This document shows positions 42,486 through 51,761 of a stretch of 64,000 nt of DNA, in pieces. The DNA comes from Planococcus sp. ISL-109 (lineage in GTDB: Bacteria; Bacillota; Bacilli; Bacillales_A; Planococcaceae): contig NZ_JAGGPW010000004.1 of the NCBI RefSeq assembly GCF_018613655.1, positions 586,627 through 650,626 on the forward strand, written 5' to 3'. Made by a program: the position numbers and the translations under genes. The notes under the pieces are model-generated. The model saw only the letters and a program-made list of their open reading frames with translations. It did no database searches and was not told where the DNA came from. Position 1 is the stretch's first letter, and each line of letters begins with the position of its first letter.

Positions 42486-43943
42486 TGTGCCGCAAAACGT
42501 TCGGTAAGGTGGCGTTGAAGGGGGCGGGGGTGCCGCAAAAGCTTGTTGTTCAGCTGAATGGGCATAAGGGTCCCGCAGTATAGCCAATAACTTTTCGGTG
42601 ACGCTGTAATCGCCTTGTCTAGCTGCAGAAAGAGCGGTTTCGACGAGGTGGTTCCTTGGAATGACCGCTGGATTCCGGCTCTTCATCAAGTCCTGGATTT
42701 GCTCTGCGGAACAGTCTTCCTGTTTTTGGCGAGCAGTCCATTTTTGGTGCCAGCTGTCGAATGCTGCGCCGGTTAAATTCGGTTCTGTTACATCTTTGAA
42801 AGTAAGTGCACGGAATGTATTGGTATAGTCTGCATGTTGGTCTTGCATCAATTGGAGCAATTCATCGATCAACTGGGCATCTTCTGGTTGTTCCGTGAAT
42901 AAACCGAGCTTTTCCCGCATGCCTTTTCCGAAATAGTCTTTTTGGAGACTGACGTATTCCTCCAATGCCTGTTGCATAGAAGATAGTGCCTGTTGTTCCG
43001 GCATATCATCGAGCAAAGGGAATAGAGATTCCGCAAAGCGCGCCAAATTCCATCCGCCGATCAATGGCTGGTTGCGGTAGGCATAGCGCCCGCCGGCATC
43101 AATCGAGCTGAAAACCGCCTGTGCATCGTAATGATCTAAAAATGCGCACGGGCCGTAATCAATCGTTTCACCGCTGATGGCCATATTGTCGGTGTTCATG
43201 ACGCCGTGGACAAAGCCGGCAAGCTGCCATTTGGCGATAAGGAGAGCTTGTTTTTTGGCGGTGCGGCGGAATAATTCGATATAACGGCTGCCTTGTATAT
43301 CCGGGAAATGCCGTTTAATCGTATAATCCGCAAGTGCGCGCAAATCGTCTACCGAGCGGTATTTCGCCGCGTATTGAAAGGTGCCGACGCGTATATGGCT
43401 CGAGGCGACACGTGTTAAAATGGCGCCGGGTTCTGCAGAATGCCGCTGGATCTTCTCGCCGGTCAAGACGACGGCCAGGCTCCGGCTCGATGGAATTCCG
43501 AGTGCGTGCATGCTTTCGCTGATGATGTATTCCCGGAGCATCGGGCCGATCGCTGCCCGGCCGTCGCCGCCGCGTGAAAACGGGGTGAGACCGGCGCCTT
43601 TCAATTGGATATCAAAAGATTCACCAGTTGGTGTTTGCTGTTCGCCGATTAGAATTGCGCGGCCGTCGCCAAGCATGGTGAAATGGCCGAACTGATGCCC
43701 AGCGTATGCTTGTGCGAGCGGAAAGCTTCCAGCAGGAAAGTGGTTGCCGGCAAAGATCTGAACGGCTTCCGGTGTCTGGAGTTTAGCCGGGTCGAGCCCG
43801 AGTGATGCAGCAAGTTCCTCATTCAATAGAAGCAGTTGAGGTGAAGCGACTATATTGGCTTGCATCGGGGCGTATAAAGTTTTCGGAAGTTGTGCATACG
43901 TATTGTGCAGATTCCATCCAATATTCGAGCCCTGCGTCTGCAT
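42483..43943 (-). CDS. selO: Protein adenylyltransferase SelO (YdiU family)
   Basis: A 486-residue pseudokinase-like enzyme that transfers AMP from ATP to protein hydroxyls. The nucleotide-binding lysine and glycine segment are in DIQLKGAGLTPFSRGGDGRA, the metal site is in HGVMNTDNMAIS and DYGPCAFLD, and the conserved C-terminus YRTFCGT carries the cysteine where eukaryotic members have selenocysteine. ATG 43943 follows CAGGAGGCACTC. The family has been tied to redox homeostasis. It is a single-gene unit facing the small gene. Confidence 0.95.
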   Translation of the reverse strand: MQTQGSNIGWNLHNTYAQLPKTLYAPMQANIVASPQLLLLNEELAASLGLDPAKLQTPEAVQIFAGNHFPAGSFPLAQAYAGHQFGHFTMLGDGRAILIGEQQTPTGESFDIQLKGAGLTPFSRGGDGRAAIGPMLREYIISESMHALGIPSSRSLAVVLTGEKIQRHSAEPGAILTRVASSHIRVGTFQYAAKYRSVDDLRALADYTIKRHFPDIQGSRYIELFRRTAKKQALLIAKWQLAGFVHGVMNTDNMAISGETIDYGPCAFLDHYDAQAVFSSIDAGGRYAYRNQPLIGGWNLARFAESLFPLLDDMPEQQALSSMQQALEEYVSLQKDYFGKGMREKLGLFTEQPEDAQLIDELLQLMQDQHADYTNTFRALTFKDVTEPNLTGAAFDSWHQKWTARQKQEDCSAEQIQDLMKSRNPAVIPRNHLVETALSAARQGDYSVTEKLLAILRDPYAHSAEQQAFAAPPPPSTPPYRTFCGT

Positions 43944-44047
43944 GAGAGTGCCTCCTGTCGTAAGCTGATTAGATTGTGTGCCTTTGTGCCATTATAGCCT
44001 GTTAAAAAACCGGGAAACAAGAAAAGGGGGCTGGCCACTACGGGAAA

Positions 44048-44093
44048 TAAAAAACTTGAGCCGAACACCCATCACAAGGTTCGGCTCAAGCAG
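44048..44093 (-). terminator. Terminator after citrate synthase
   Basis: Read on the minus strand, CTTGAGCCGAAC/GTTCGGCTCAAG form a 12-base perfect stem followed by T's. Confidence 0.9.
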
Positions 44094-44105
44094 TTGGTTA
44101 TCAAA

Positions 44106-45224
44106 TTAGCGCTGTTCAACCGGTACATAAGTTTGCATTCCCGGTCCGATGTATTCCGCGCGCGGGCGGATCAGGCGGTTGTCGGAATATTGCTCCAAGA
44201 TGTGCGCCAGCCAGCCCGATGCACGGGATACCGCGAAGATCGGCGTGAACAAATCATGCTCGATGTTCAAGGAATGGTACACCGATGCCGAGTAGAAATC
44301 GACGTTCGGCGGAAGCGGTTTTGCGTTCGTGATCAATTCGTCGATCTTCACGGACATGTCGTACCATTTCGGTTCGCCGCGAAGCTCCGTCAATCTTTTC
44401 GACATCTCGCGCAAATGCTTCGCACGCGGGTCCCCTTTGCGGTAGACGCGGTGGCCGAAGCCCATGATCTTTTCTTTGTTGGCAAGCTTTTCTTTGATGA
44501 ACGGCTCGACGTTTTCGACCGATCCGATCTCTGTCAGCATCTTCATCACTTGCTCATTGGCGCCGCCGTGGAGCGGGCCTTTCAAGGCGCCGATCGCTGC
44601 CGTCACGCCGGAGTAGACGTCAGACAAAGTCGCAACCGCTACACGCGCAGTGAACGTCGAGGCGTTCAGTTCGTGGTCGGCGTGCAAGACGAGCGCTTTG
44701 TTGAACGCTTCAACTTCGATGTCTTCCGGCAGGTCACCGGATAGCATGTACAGGAAGTTCGCCGCGAAGCTCAAGTCCTTTTTCGGTTGAACCGGCTCTT
44801 TACCTGCACGGATGCGTCCGAATGCCGTCACGAGCGTCGAGATCTTCGCTTGGATCTTGATCGCTTTGCGGTAGTTCGCCGCTTCTTCCATCACTTCCGC
44901 TTCTTCATCGAAGAGGCCGAGCATGGACACCGCTGTGCGCAGTGCCGCCATCGGGTGGACGTGTTTGATGTCGTATGTCTTGAAGTGGTCGAGCACCGCT
45001 TGCGGCACCGCCATGTTGTCGGCGAGCTGCTGTTTCAGTTCAGCCAGTTCGTCTGCTTTTGGCAAACGTTGGTGCCACAGAAGATAAATCACTTCTTCGA
45101 AACTGGCATTGTCAGCCAAGTCATCGATATCGTAACCGACGTATGTAAGTGTGTCGTCAATAATCGAGCTGATTGCCGATTGTGTTGCTACTACACCTTC
45201 TAAACCTTTTGTTGTTTCAGTCAT
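44106..45224 (-). CDS. citZ: Citrate synthase
   Basis: A 372-residue citrate synthase that condenses acetyl-CoA and oxaloacetate. The catalytic residues are in HADHELNAS, LHGGANEQV, MGFGHRVY and PNVDFYSASVY. The sequence is very close to Bacillus CitZ rather than to methylcitrate synthases, although the families overlap. ATG 45224 is preceded by AAAAAGGAGATGC. It is not followed by icd and mdh, in contrast to the B. subtilis citZ-icd-mdh operon, and is closed by its own terminator. A cre-like site lies 70 bases upstream. Confidence 0.95.
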   Translation of the reverse strand: MTETTKGLEGVVATQSAISSIIDDTLTYVGYDIDDLADNASFEEVIYLLWHQRLPKADELAELKQQLADNMAVPQAVLDHFKTYDIKHVHPMAALRTAVSMLGLFDEEAEVMEEAANYRKAIKIQAKISTLVTAFGRIRAGKEPVQPKKDLSFAANFLYMLSGDLPEDIEVEAFNKALVLHADHELNASTFTARVAVATLSDVYSGVTAAIGALKGPLHGGANEQVMKMLTEIGSVENVEPFIKEKLANKEKIMGFGHRVYRKGDPRAKHLREMSKRLTELRGEPKWYDMSVKIDELITNAKPLPPNVDFYSASVYHSLNIEHDLFTPIFAVSRASGWLAHILEQYSDNRLIRPRAEYIGPGMQTYVPVEQR

Positions 45225-45701
45225 GTGAGCATCTCCTTTTTTAATTACCATTTAATTAACTGCAATCCAGCCATCCGAACTTGTGCCGCCGTTCCTTTAA
45301 AGCGCTTTCATTAGTATGGAAAAAAAGAAACCGTTAGGCATCGCCAAATTCGATTTGACTGATTATTACGTAATTTTACAGGAACAATCAGAATTATAGG
45401 CGCTAAACACGTGAAACACGATAAATAAGGGTGAAGCAGAAAAAAAGATGGATGAAAGAGGGTATTGTTTCACTTGTAATTATTCTAATGGTATAGTAAA
45501 TAAATGATGTTCGGCGATATTTTCAGTATAGGCGCAAGCAGATGCGTTAAGTTGAAAGTGTTTTGTTTGTTCAAAAGGCGGAAATATGCTCTTCCTTGTG
45601 CTTTTCAAAGAAAGTTTTCTATAATGGTCTGTAATTGGACAGTAATTGTTAATCAATAGAAAAATGTAAAAAGATGGTCATATACAAAAGGAGCTAAACA
45701 A
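45225..45701. other. Long intergenic region between citZ and an unknown gene
   Basis: I find no gene. The left part carries the cre-like site for citZ. On the plus strand TTTCAC and TATAGT with an 18-base spacer lie about 200 bases before the TTG-start gene and could be its promoter. The region is AT-rich, and no structured RNA was recognised. Confidence 0.3.
45297..45310 (-). promoter_or_regulatory. cre-like site upstream of citZ
   Basis: On the minus strand TGAAAGCGCTTTAA matches the CcpA cre consensus except for one position. It lies 73 bases before the citZ start; cre control of citZ is known in B. subtilis. Binding here is inferred. Confidence 0.55.
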
Positions 45702-46493
45702 TTGAAAACTACGGAACGCGGCATCCGCTACATCAGCTTGATCGAAGAGGATTCGGAATTCAATATTCAGGCCATGGTTAAAAAAGCGAAAACGGCTTAT
45801 AAACCGTTTAATTTCAAAGATAAAATTGAACTGCTGGTTTTTTATAGCGAGCGCAAAGATTTCAGCCACACCATTTTTACTGAATACGGCATCATAGATG
45901 ATGAGTTTGACGGAAAAAAAGCGATTCATCATCCATTCGGTGTCAAAAGCATTATCGGTATTGAATTGTCTGGGGATGATCCGGTTCCGTTGATAGCATT
46001 TGCCCTTGGGCAGGGGATTGAACATTTTAAACAGAACTTGGATATTCAGCGACATGCTAAATGGCGCGAACTGGAAAAAAGTGAAGCGTACCTTTGCTGG
46101 GAAATATTTTTCTGCCAAGTCCATAGTGCAACCATCCGCTATGAAAACGATGGGGCGGCCGACTTGTTTTTACGGAGCTTGCCATTCCTGTTGACGAAAA
46201 AAGAACAAAGCTTTTCCGCCTCTTATATTGACGGCACTTTCCGCCATTTGATCAATGCATTGAGTGAATTGCATGTATTGAAACAGGCGGGCGAACTGGA
46301 AAAGGCCGAAGACCATCTACAGACGTTCCGCGAATTGACGGATGAATCGTTTATCGAACTCTACCAAAAATTATTTGAAGAACTGGTTGCTTATTTAACT
46401 ACAGTCGGCACGAAATACAATGAAGTCCATGAACTGACGCTGTTCAAGAATTTGGAAACACACAAAAAACAATTGAATGCCATGTTCAGTTAA
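45702..46493 (+). CDS. Hypothetical protein, 263 aa, TTG start
   Basis: A soluble, mostly helical 263-residue protein with no signal peptide, no membrane span and no motif I can name. The TTG start is supported by AAAGGAGC seven bases upstream. The N-terminal half has alternating aromatic and basic residues (IRYISLIEEDSEFNIQ) and the C-terminal half looks helical with coiled-coil-like spacing. It stands alone, with a long upstream region and a terminator behind it. It may be lineage-specific. Confidence 0.75.
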   Translation: MKTTERGIRYISLIEEDSEFNIQAMVKKAKTAYKPFNFKDKIELLVFYSERKDFSHTIFTEYGIIDDEFDGKKAIHHPFGVKSIIGIELSGDDPVPLIAFALGQGIEHFKQNLDIQRHAKWRELEKSEAYLCWEIFFCQVHSATIRYENDGAADLFLRSLPFLLTKKEQSFSASYIDGTFRHLINALSELHVLKQAGELEKAEDHLQTFRELTDESFIELYQKLFEELVAYLTTVGTKYNEVHELTLFKNLETHKKQLNAMFS

Positions 46494-46539
46494 CGGACTG
46501 AGGAAAAATTTTCTGGCATTCATTTAGATTTATAAAGCT

Positions 46540-46573
46540 AGAAAGCCCGGAGAACCTTCCGGGCTTTCTTTTG
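46540..46573 (+). terminator. Terminator after the unknown gene
   Basis: The stem GAAAGCCCGG/CCGGGCTTTC with loop AGAACCTT and T's. Confidence 0.88.
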
Positions 46574-46695
46574 TGCAACAAAGTTCAGAAAAATCAAAAT
46601 GAGGGTAGCAATCCGACTACGAGTTGCGGTACACTTTTTATTAACGGAAGGATTAAGGTTTATTTCCTTATATATTTGAAAGCAGGTGAGCATAA

Positions 46696-47871
46696 ATGAA
46701 AGGACAAGTACAGGCGCTTTTTGAAGATATCCGCGCATTCCGCAGAGAGCTTCACGAGAATCCTGAATTAAGCGGAGAAGAAGTGGAGACGTCCAAAAAG
46801 ATCCAAGCAAAGCTGGACGAGTATGGCATTACGTATTTCACCGGGTATGCCAAAACTGGCATACTTGCTGTGATTGAAGGCGGCAAACCAGGAAAAACGG
46901 TGGGACTGCGTGCAGATATTGACGCATTGCCGATTTTGGAAAAGGCGGACGTACCATTCAAGTCGAAAGTGGACGGCAAGATGCATGCTTGCGGACATGA
47001 TGCACATACCGCGATGCTGCTGGGGGTTGGAAAGTTGTTGCAGGACCAAAAAAGTGAGATTGCAGGAACAGTTTTGCTCATATTCCAGCCAGCAGAGGAA
47101 AACGCGCCGACGGGTGGATCTGAACAGATGATGGAAGACGGCGTTTTCGACAAATACAAACCCGATGTTTTATTGGCGCAACATGTCTGGCCGGGGCTTC
47201 CAGCGGGGCAAGTCGGTATCATCGACGGGGCCATCATGGGCAATTCAGACCGCTTCGAAGTGACGATCCACGGATCAGGGGGACATGCATCGATGCCGCA
47301 TCAAACAGTCGATGCGATCATCATCGCCAACCAAGTGATTTCAGCGATTCAGACGATCATCAGCCGCAATGCCAATCCGATGGACTCCGGTGTCATCACG
47401 ATCGGAAAAATATCTGGAGGCTACCGCTATAATGTCGTAGCGGATACTGTCGTACTTGAAGGCACGATCCGCTCGCTGTCGGACGATACGAAAAAACTGC
47501 TAAAAAAACGCTTCCGTGAAGTTGTTAAAGGCGCTGTTGAGATGATGGGCGGGACATGTGAAATCGATTATTCAGACGGTTATCCGGCAACGGTCAATAC
47601 AAAACGCTGGGCCGAGGTAATTCGTGAGTCTGCGAAGTCTACATTAGGGGATGAAGGCGTTCCGGAAGTGATTGGCAGCATGGCAGGGGAAGATTTTGGA
47701 CGCTTCTTGAAGAAATACGAAGGGGTTTATTATTGGCTCGGCACATCGGTAGGCGAAAACCAAAAACCGCTCCATGACCCGGGCTTCATGATCGATGAAG
47801 ACGCGCTAGCCATCGGAACGGAAGTGATGGCGCAGGCGGCACTGGATGTGCTTTCGGAATTAAACGGATAG
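46696..47871 (+). CDS. M20 family amidohydrolase (N-acyl-amino-acid hydrolase type)
   Basis: A 391-residue zinc metallopeptidase. Metal ligands are in MHACGHDAHTAMLLG and FQPAEENAP; the dimerisation domain lies about residues 180-290. Relatives hydrolyse N-acyl amino acids, hippurate or indole-acetyl conjugates. The ATG follows GCAGGTGAGC. It opens a run of five same-strand genes with gaps of at most 19 bases or overlaps, ending in an AbgT transporter, so the products probably take part in import and hydrolysis of an amide compound. The exact substrate is unknown. Confidence 0.9.
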   Translation: MKGQVQALFEDIRAFRRELHENPELSGEEVETSKKIQAKLDEYGITYFTGYAKTGILAVIEGGKPGKTVGLRADIDALPILEKADVPFKSKVDGKMHACGHDAHTAMLLGVGKLLQDQKSEIAGTVLLIFQPAEENAPTGGSEQMMEDGVFDKYKPDVLLAQHVWPGLPAGQVGIIDGAIMGNSDRFEVTIHGSGGHASMPHQTVDAIIIANQVISAIQTIISRNANPMDSGVITIGKISGGYRYNVVADTVVLEGTIRSLSDDTKKLLKKRFREVVKGAVEMMGGTCEIDYSDGYPATVNTKRWAEVIRESAKSTLGDEGVPEVIGSMAGEDFGRFLKKYEGVYYWLGTSVGENQKPLHDPGFMIDEDALAIGTEVMAQAALDVLSELNG

Positions 47872-47882
47872 GAGTGGACATT

Positions 47883-49211
47883 GTGGGAGACTCTATTGAA
47901 CGCTTTATGGAAGAAATCGAGCCTTTTATCGTCAACCAAAGGCGTAAGCGCCATAAATACCCGGAAGTCGGCTTTACCGAATACGTGACAACTTACGAAC
48001 TGCATGAAACATTGAACGGAAAAGGATTTGAGCTTTATTTGGGCGATGATGTGTTGGTGAGCGACAAGCGGATGGGCGTACCGGATGACCGTGTGCTTGT
48101 GGCGAATGAACGGCGAGCGCTCGACGCTGGAGTCCCTGAGGCGTTTCTTGAAAAGATGAAAGGCGGGCATACCGGGCTCGTTGCGGTGCTTGATACCGGA
48201 CGGCCCGGGCCGCATTTTGCATACCGTTTTGATATCGACGGCTTGCCGATTGAAGAATCACAAAATCCGCAGCACGTGCCGGCAGCAGAAGGTTTCCGTT
48301 CCGAAGCTGACGGGGTGATGCACGCCTGCGGCCACGACGGCCACGCCGCTATCGGCCTTGGGTTTGCCGAATATTTGGCGGACCGCCAAGACCGTTTAAT
48401 CGGCAAATACACTTTGTTATTCCAACCGGCGGAAGAAGGCGGGCGCGGTGCCAAAGCGATGGTCGAAAAAGGATGGCTGGACGATGCGGATTATTTCCTG
48501 AGCGGCCATGTCGGCCTCCATCCGAAAGAATCCGGGACCGTCGCGGCGACCACTTCACGGTTTTTGGCCAGTTCCAAAATCAATGCGAAGTTCATCGGCA
48601 AAGCGGCACATTCCGGACTAGAGCCGAATGAAGGGCGTAATGCGCTACTCGCTGCTGCATCCGCCACGCTGCACCTGCACAGCATATCGCGCCATAAAGA
48701 CGGAGCCACGCGCGTCAATGTCGGCACTTTGCACGCTGGAACCGGGCGCAATATCATCGCTGGAGAAGCGCGAATGGAAATCGAAACGCGCGGTGAGACG
48801 GATGAATTGAATGCTTATATGGAAGAACATGCCTTGCGCATTCTCCGCGCCAGCGCGGTGTTGCATGATGTCGAGCTTGACTTGATTCATATGGGCAAGG
48901 CGATTACAGCTGAAGCGGACCTGGACTTCGCCGGGGTTGTTGAACGGGCATGTGCACAGTCTGAGACGCTGAAAATCGTCCCGGAACTGCCGATTGGAGC
49001 ATCGGAAGACGTGACGTATATGATGGATCGGGTACGCAATCAGGGCGGAAAAGCGACATTTATGATTTTTGCCAGCCCTTTGCCGGCAGGGCATCATCAC
49101 CCAAGCTTCGACTATGAAGAAAAAGCGCTGCTAGCTGGATTGGAAACATTGATCCGCACTACTGAATACTTGTTGAAAGGGGGGGAAGTCCGTGAACAAC
49201 TGGCTGATTGA
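47883..49211 (+). CDS. M20 family amidohydrolase, AbgA-like
   Basis: About 442 residues, the length of E. coli AbgA, which is a subunit of p-aminobenzoyl-glutamate hydrolase. Metal ligands are in MHACGHDGHAAIG and FQPAEEGGRG, and the C-terminal PAGHHHPSFDYEE supplies a further histidine cluster. GTG 47883 lies eight bases after ATAGGAG; the frame also opens at GTG 47874. It overlaps the next gene by 20 bases. It is the second of three M20 enzymes in this operon, all divergent from each other, so they are not recent copies. Confidence 0.9.
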   Translation: MGDSIERFMEEIEPFIVNQRRKRHKYPEVGFTEYVTTYELHETLNGKGFELYLGDDVLVSDKRMGVPDDRVLVANERRALDAGVPEAFLEKMKGGHTGLVAVLDTGRPGPHFAYRFDIDGLPIEESQNPQHVPAAEGFRSEADGVMHACGHDGHAAIGLGFAEYLADRQDRLIGKYTLLFQPAEEGGRGAKAMVEKGWLDDADYFLSGHVGLHPKESGTVAATTSRFLASSKINAKFIGKAAHSGLEPNEGRNALLAAASATLHLHSISRHKDGATRVNVGTLHAGTGRNIIAGEARMEIETRGETDELNAYMEEHALRILRASAVLHDVELDLIHMGKAITAEADLDFAGVVERACAQSETLKIVPELPIGASEDVTYMMDRVRNQGGKATFMIFASPLPAGHHHPSFDYEEKALLAGLETLIRTTEYLLKGGEVREQLAD

Positions 49212-50442
49212 GCAATTACTGCGTTTGAATATGAGCGAAGCATTAGTCAAACCGGAAGGATTCACACGGGAAGGCTATACGGATGAAGAAACGGCAGCGA
49301 TTGCCGCCTTTAAAGCGATTGCTGAAGAATTGGGCTTGGCAGTTTCTGAAGATGCCGCGGGAAATGTCCTGGCGCGCTGGGAAGTGGACGGCGGCTTGAC
49401 TGCTGCTGTTGCGACCGGTTCCCATTTGGATACCGTACCGAATGGCGGCGCCTTTGACGGCGCTGCAGGAGTGATCTGCAGCCTCGGGGCAGTCAAGCTT
49501 TTGAAGGAAGCGGATTATAGTCCTCAACGTCCGATTGAAGTGATTTGTTTCCGTTCCGAAGAATCGTCGCGTTTTGGCGTTTCGACGCTCGGCAGCAAAG
49601 CGATGAGCGGGTTATTGGATCCTGCAATCGGATCGCTCGAAGACCAAAACGGCATCACCATCGAAGAAGCGGTCAAGCGCCAAGGCTATAGCTGGCAAGA
49701 CATGGTTGCATCAAAGCGCCGAAAAGAAGAGCTGAAATGCTTTGTGGAGCTGCATATCGAGCAAGGGCTGCACATTGTTCAGCACCACAAAAATTATGGT
49801 GTCGTCAAAGCCGTGGCTTGCCCGATTCGCCTGGCGGTGACGATCACCGGTAAAGCAGGCCATACCGGCACGACGCCCATGGACCGGAGGCAAGATGCGC
49901 TGGTGGCGGCCGCTCCGTTGATTTCATTTGTCCGGGAAACGGCTCTTCAACTGAACGCTGCGTATGACACAGCACTGGTTGCAACGGTAAGCACACTTAC
50001 GGCCGCACCGAATTCGATGAACGTCATCCCGCAGTCCGTGACGGCAGGCATCGATATCCGCAGCGTGGATGATGACTTGAAGAAAAAAATGGCCGATGCC
50101 ATCCGCAACGAATGCAAACGGATCGAAGAAATATTCGGAGTGGCGATTGCCATCGATGTACTGGTCAATAATCCGTCGATCGCACTCGATGAAGAAATGG
50201 CGCAATCATTGGCTGATGCTGGGAATCATGAAGCGTACTTGCCTCACCGTATGGATAGCGGCGCCGGCCATGACGTCATGAACATGGCACAGGCTTGGCC
50301 GAGCGGCTTGATATTCATTCCGTGCAAAGACGGGCTGAGCCACCATCCGGATGAATATGCGACGCCGGATGATTTGAAGATGGGCGTGGAGCTTTTGGCG
50401 AGATTTTTGGTGGAGGCAACTCAAGATGGCAGAGAGGGTTAG
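49192..50442 (+). CDS. M20 Zn-dependent hydrolase, hydantoinase/carbamoylase family
   Basis: A 416-residue member of the group containing allantoate amidohydrolase and N-carbamoyl-L-amino acid hydrolase. Motifs are TGSHLDTVPNGGAFDGAAGV, RSEESSRFGVS and GKAGHTGTTPMDRRQDAL, with the metal-binding HIEQG between. GTG 49192 lies after AAAGGGGGGG, overlapping the previous gene by 20 bases. It would release ammonia or carbamate from a carbamoyl or ureido compound. Together with the two acyl hydrolases it suggests stepwise breakdown of an imported amide. Confidence 0.92.
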   Translation: MNNWLIEQLLRLNMSEALVKPEGFTREGYTDEETAAIAAFKAIAEELGLAVSEDAAGNVLARWEVDGGLTAAVATGSHLDTVPNGGAFDGAAGVICSLGAVKLLKEADYSPQRPIEVICFRSEESSRFGVSTLGSKAMSGLLDPAIGSLEDQNGITIEEAVKRQGYSWQDMVASKRRKEELKCFVELHIEQGLHIVQHHKNYGVVKAVACPIRLAVTITGKAGHTGTTPMDRRQDALVAAAPLISFVRETALQLNAAYDTALVATVSTLTAAPNSMNVIPQSVTAGIDIRSVDDDLKKKMADAIRNECKRIEEIFGVAIAIDVLVNNPSIALDEEMAQSLADAGNHEAYLPHRMDSGAGHDVMNMAQAWPSGLIFIPCKDGLSHHPDEYATPDDLKMGVELLARFLVEATQDGREG

Positions 50443-51748
50443 GGTCGGGCTTATCGGACCGAACGATTCAGTCAACGAAACCATGAAAGCCGCGAGCGGG
50501 CTTGAGGGGGTCGAACTGATTCCATTCATTTACCAACATACCGAAGAAACCAAAAGCATCATCAAAGAACATTCCTCACGCATCAACCATTGGCTTTTTT
50601 CTGGACCCGCGCCGTACCATTTTGCGTTAAAAGAAAAATTGATCGATGCCAATCATGCGGACTATATTTTGCTGCATGGTTCGAGTTTGCTCGGCACGAT
50701 GCTCGATGCGTTTATGCAAGAAGGAAAAGTGTTGTCGAGCATCAGTGTTGATTCCGTTCCACGCAGTGAAGTATTGAAGATGCTGAAAGATTTCGATTTG
50801 CAAAAAATGGAAATCCATACCGCACCGGAACTGGGCTATATCCCAGCAGAGGAATTGATCGACTATCACGAAACGCTTTACCGGACAGGCGCCATCCAGG
50901 CAGCGCTCACTTGTGTACACGCCGTTTATAATGGCTTGAAAGCAAAAGGCGTGCCAGTCTACCGCATCAGCGTTTCGGAACTTGCGGCGCACCGTGCCAT
51001 TTCGGTCATCAAAGAAAGAAGTTTATCTGATCTCTACCGCATGAAGCAGCTGGCCATGATCGGCATTGAAATCCTTTACCCGAGCCAAGCCCAGCAGCGT
51101 AAAACGCCGTTTAAGATCGAACGCCAGGAACTCGCGATGAATCGTGTGCTGATTGACTTTGCTGAAGAAATCAAAGGGTCGAAAGTCGGTATGGGGAATG
51201 GCGTCTACTTCATTTACACGACACGGGGCGAATTGGAGCTTTATGCAAAATCCCATAGTCCCGAAGAATTGAGGGAGGAAATATTCGCCAACAGCAATAT
51301 GCATGTCCGCATCGGCATCGGATACGGCAGAACCGTCACGGAATCCGAACAAAACGTCAGGTTGGCACTCGACTACGCCAGAGAAAAAGAGAATGGCGTG
51401 GTCATCAATATAGACGAAGACGGCAGGGTGACGGAAATCAATTCATCGGTCGGCCGGATCCGCTACAGTCGGCGCAGCAGCGAAGCCAAATGGCAAGAAG
51501 CGCTGAAAGGTGCCGCCATCAGCCAGACGGTGATCGCGCGGATCGAATCACTGTCCCGCCATTATGCAAAAGAAGAAGTGACGGCTTTGGAACTGTCGCA
51601 ATGGATGAATAGCACAGAACGCAATGCCCGCAGAATTTTAACAGAGCTGGAAAGTGTCGGCGTGGCGGAAGTGGCAGGAGAGGAAGCAGGCAGGCGCGGA
51701 CGTCCACGGAAAATTTACCGCTTGCTTTTTGGAACCCGCAAACAATAA
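50426..51748 (+). CDS. One-component regulator with degenerate GGDEF-like domain and winged helix
   Basis: A 440-residue soluble protein. The N-terminal part (1-120) resembles a ligand-sensing Rossmann-type domain of PrpR_N kind. The middle (about 235-345) has GGDEF-fold features: VGMGNGVYFIYTTRG stands where the GGDEF loop would be, and MHVRIGIGYGRTVTESEQNVRLALDYAREK matches the C-terminal helix-strand pattern, but the catalytic residues are absent. The C-terminal part (about 370-440) is a winged helix ending in RRGRPRKIYRL. The ATG overlaps the preceding gene by 17 bases. I infer that it controls this operon. Confidence 0.72.
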   Translation: MAERVRVGLIGPNDSVNETMKAASGLEGVELIPFIYQHTEETKSIIKEHSSRINHWLFSGPAPYHFALKEKLIDANHADYILLHGSSLLGTMLDAFMQEGKVLSSISVDSVPRSEVLKMLKDFDLQKMEIHTAPELGYIPAEELIDYHETLYRTGAIQAALTCVHAVYNGLKAKGVPVYRISVSELAAHRAISVIKERSLSDLYRMKQLAMIGIEILYPSQAQQRKTPFKIERQELAMNRVLIDFAEEIKGSKVGMGNGVYFIYTTRGELELYAKSHSPEELREEIFANSNMHVRIGIGYGRTVTESEQNVRLALDYAREKENGVVINIDEDGRVTEINSSVGRIRYSRRSSEAKWQEALKGAAISQTVIARIESLSRHYAKEEVTALELSQWMNSTERNARRILTELESVGVAEVAGEEAGRRGRPRKIYRLLFGTRKQ

Positions 51749-51761
51749 GGGAGGAATGGAC

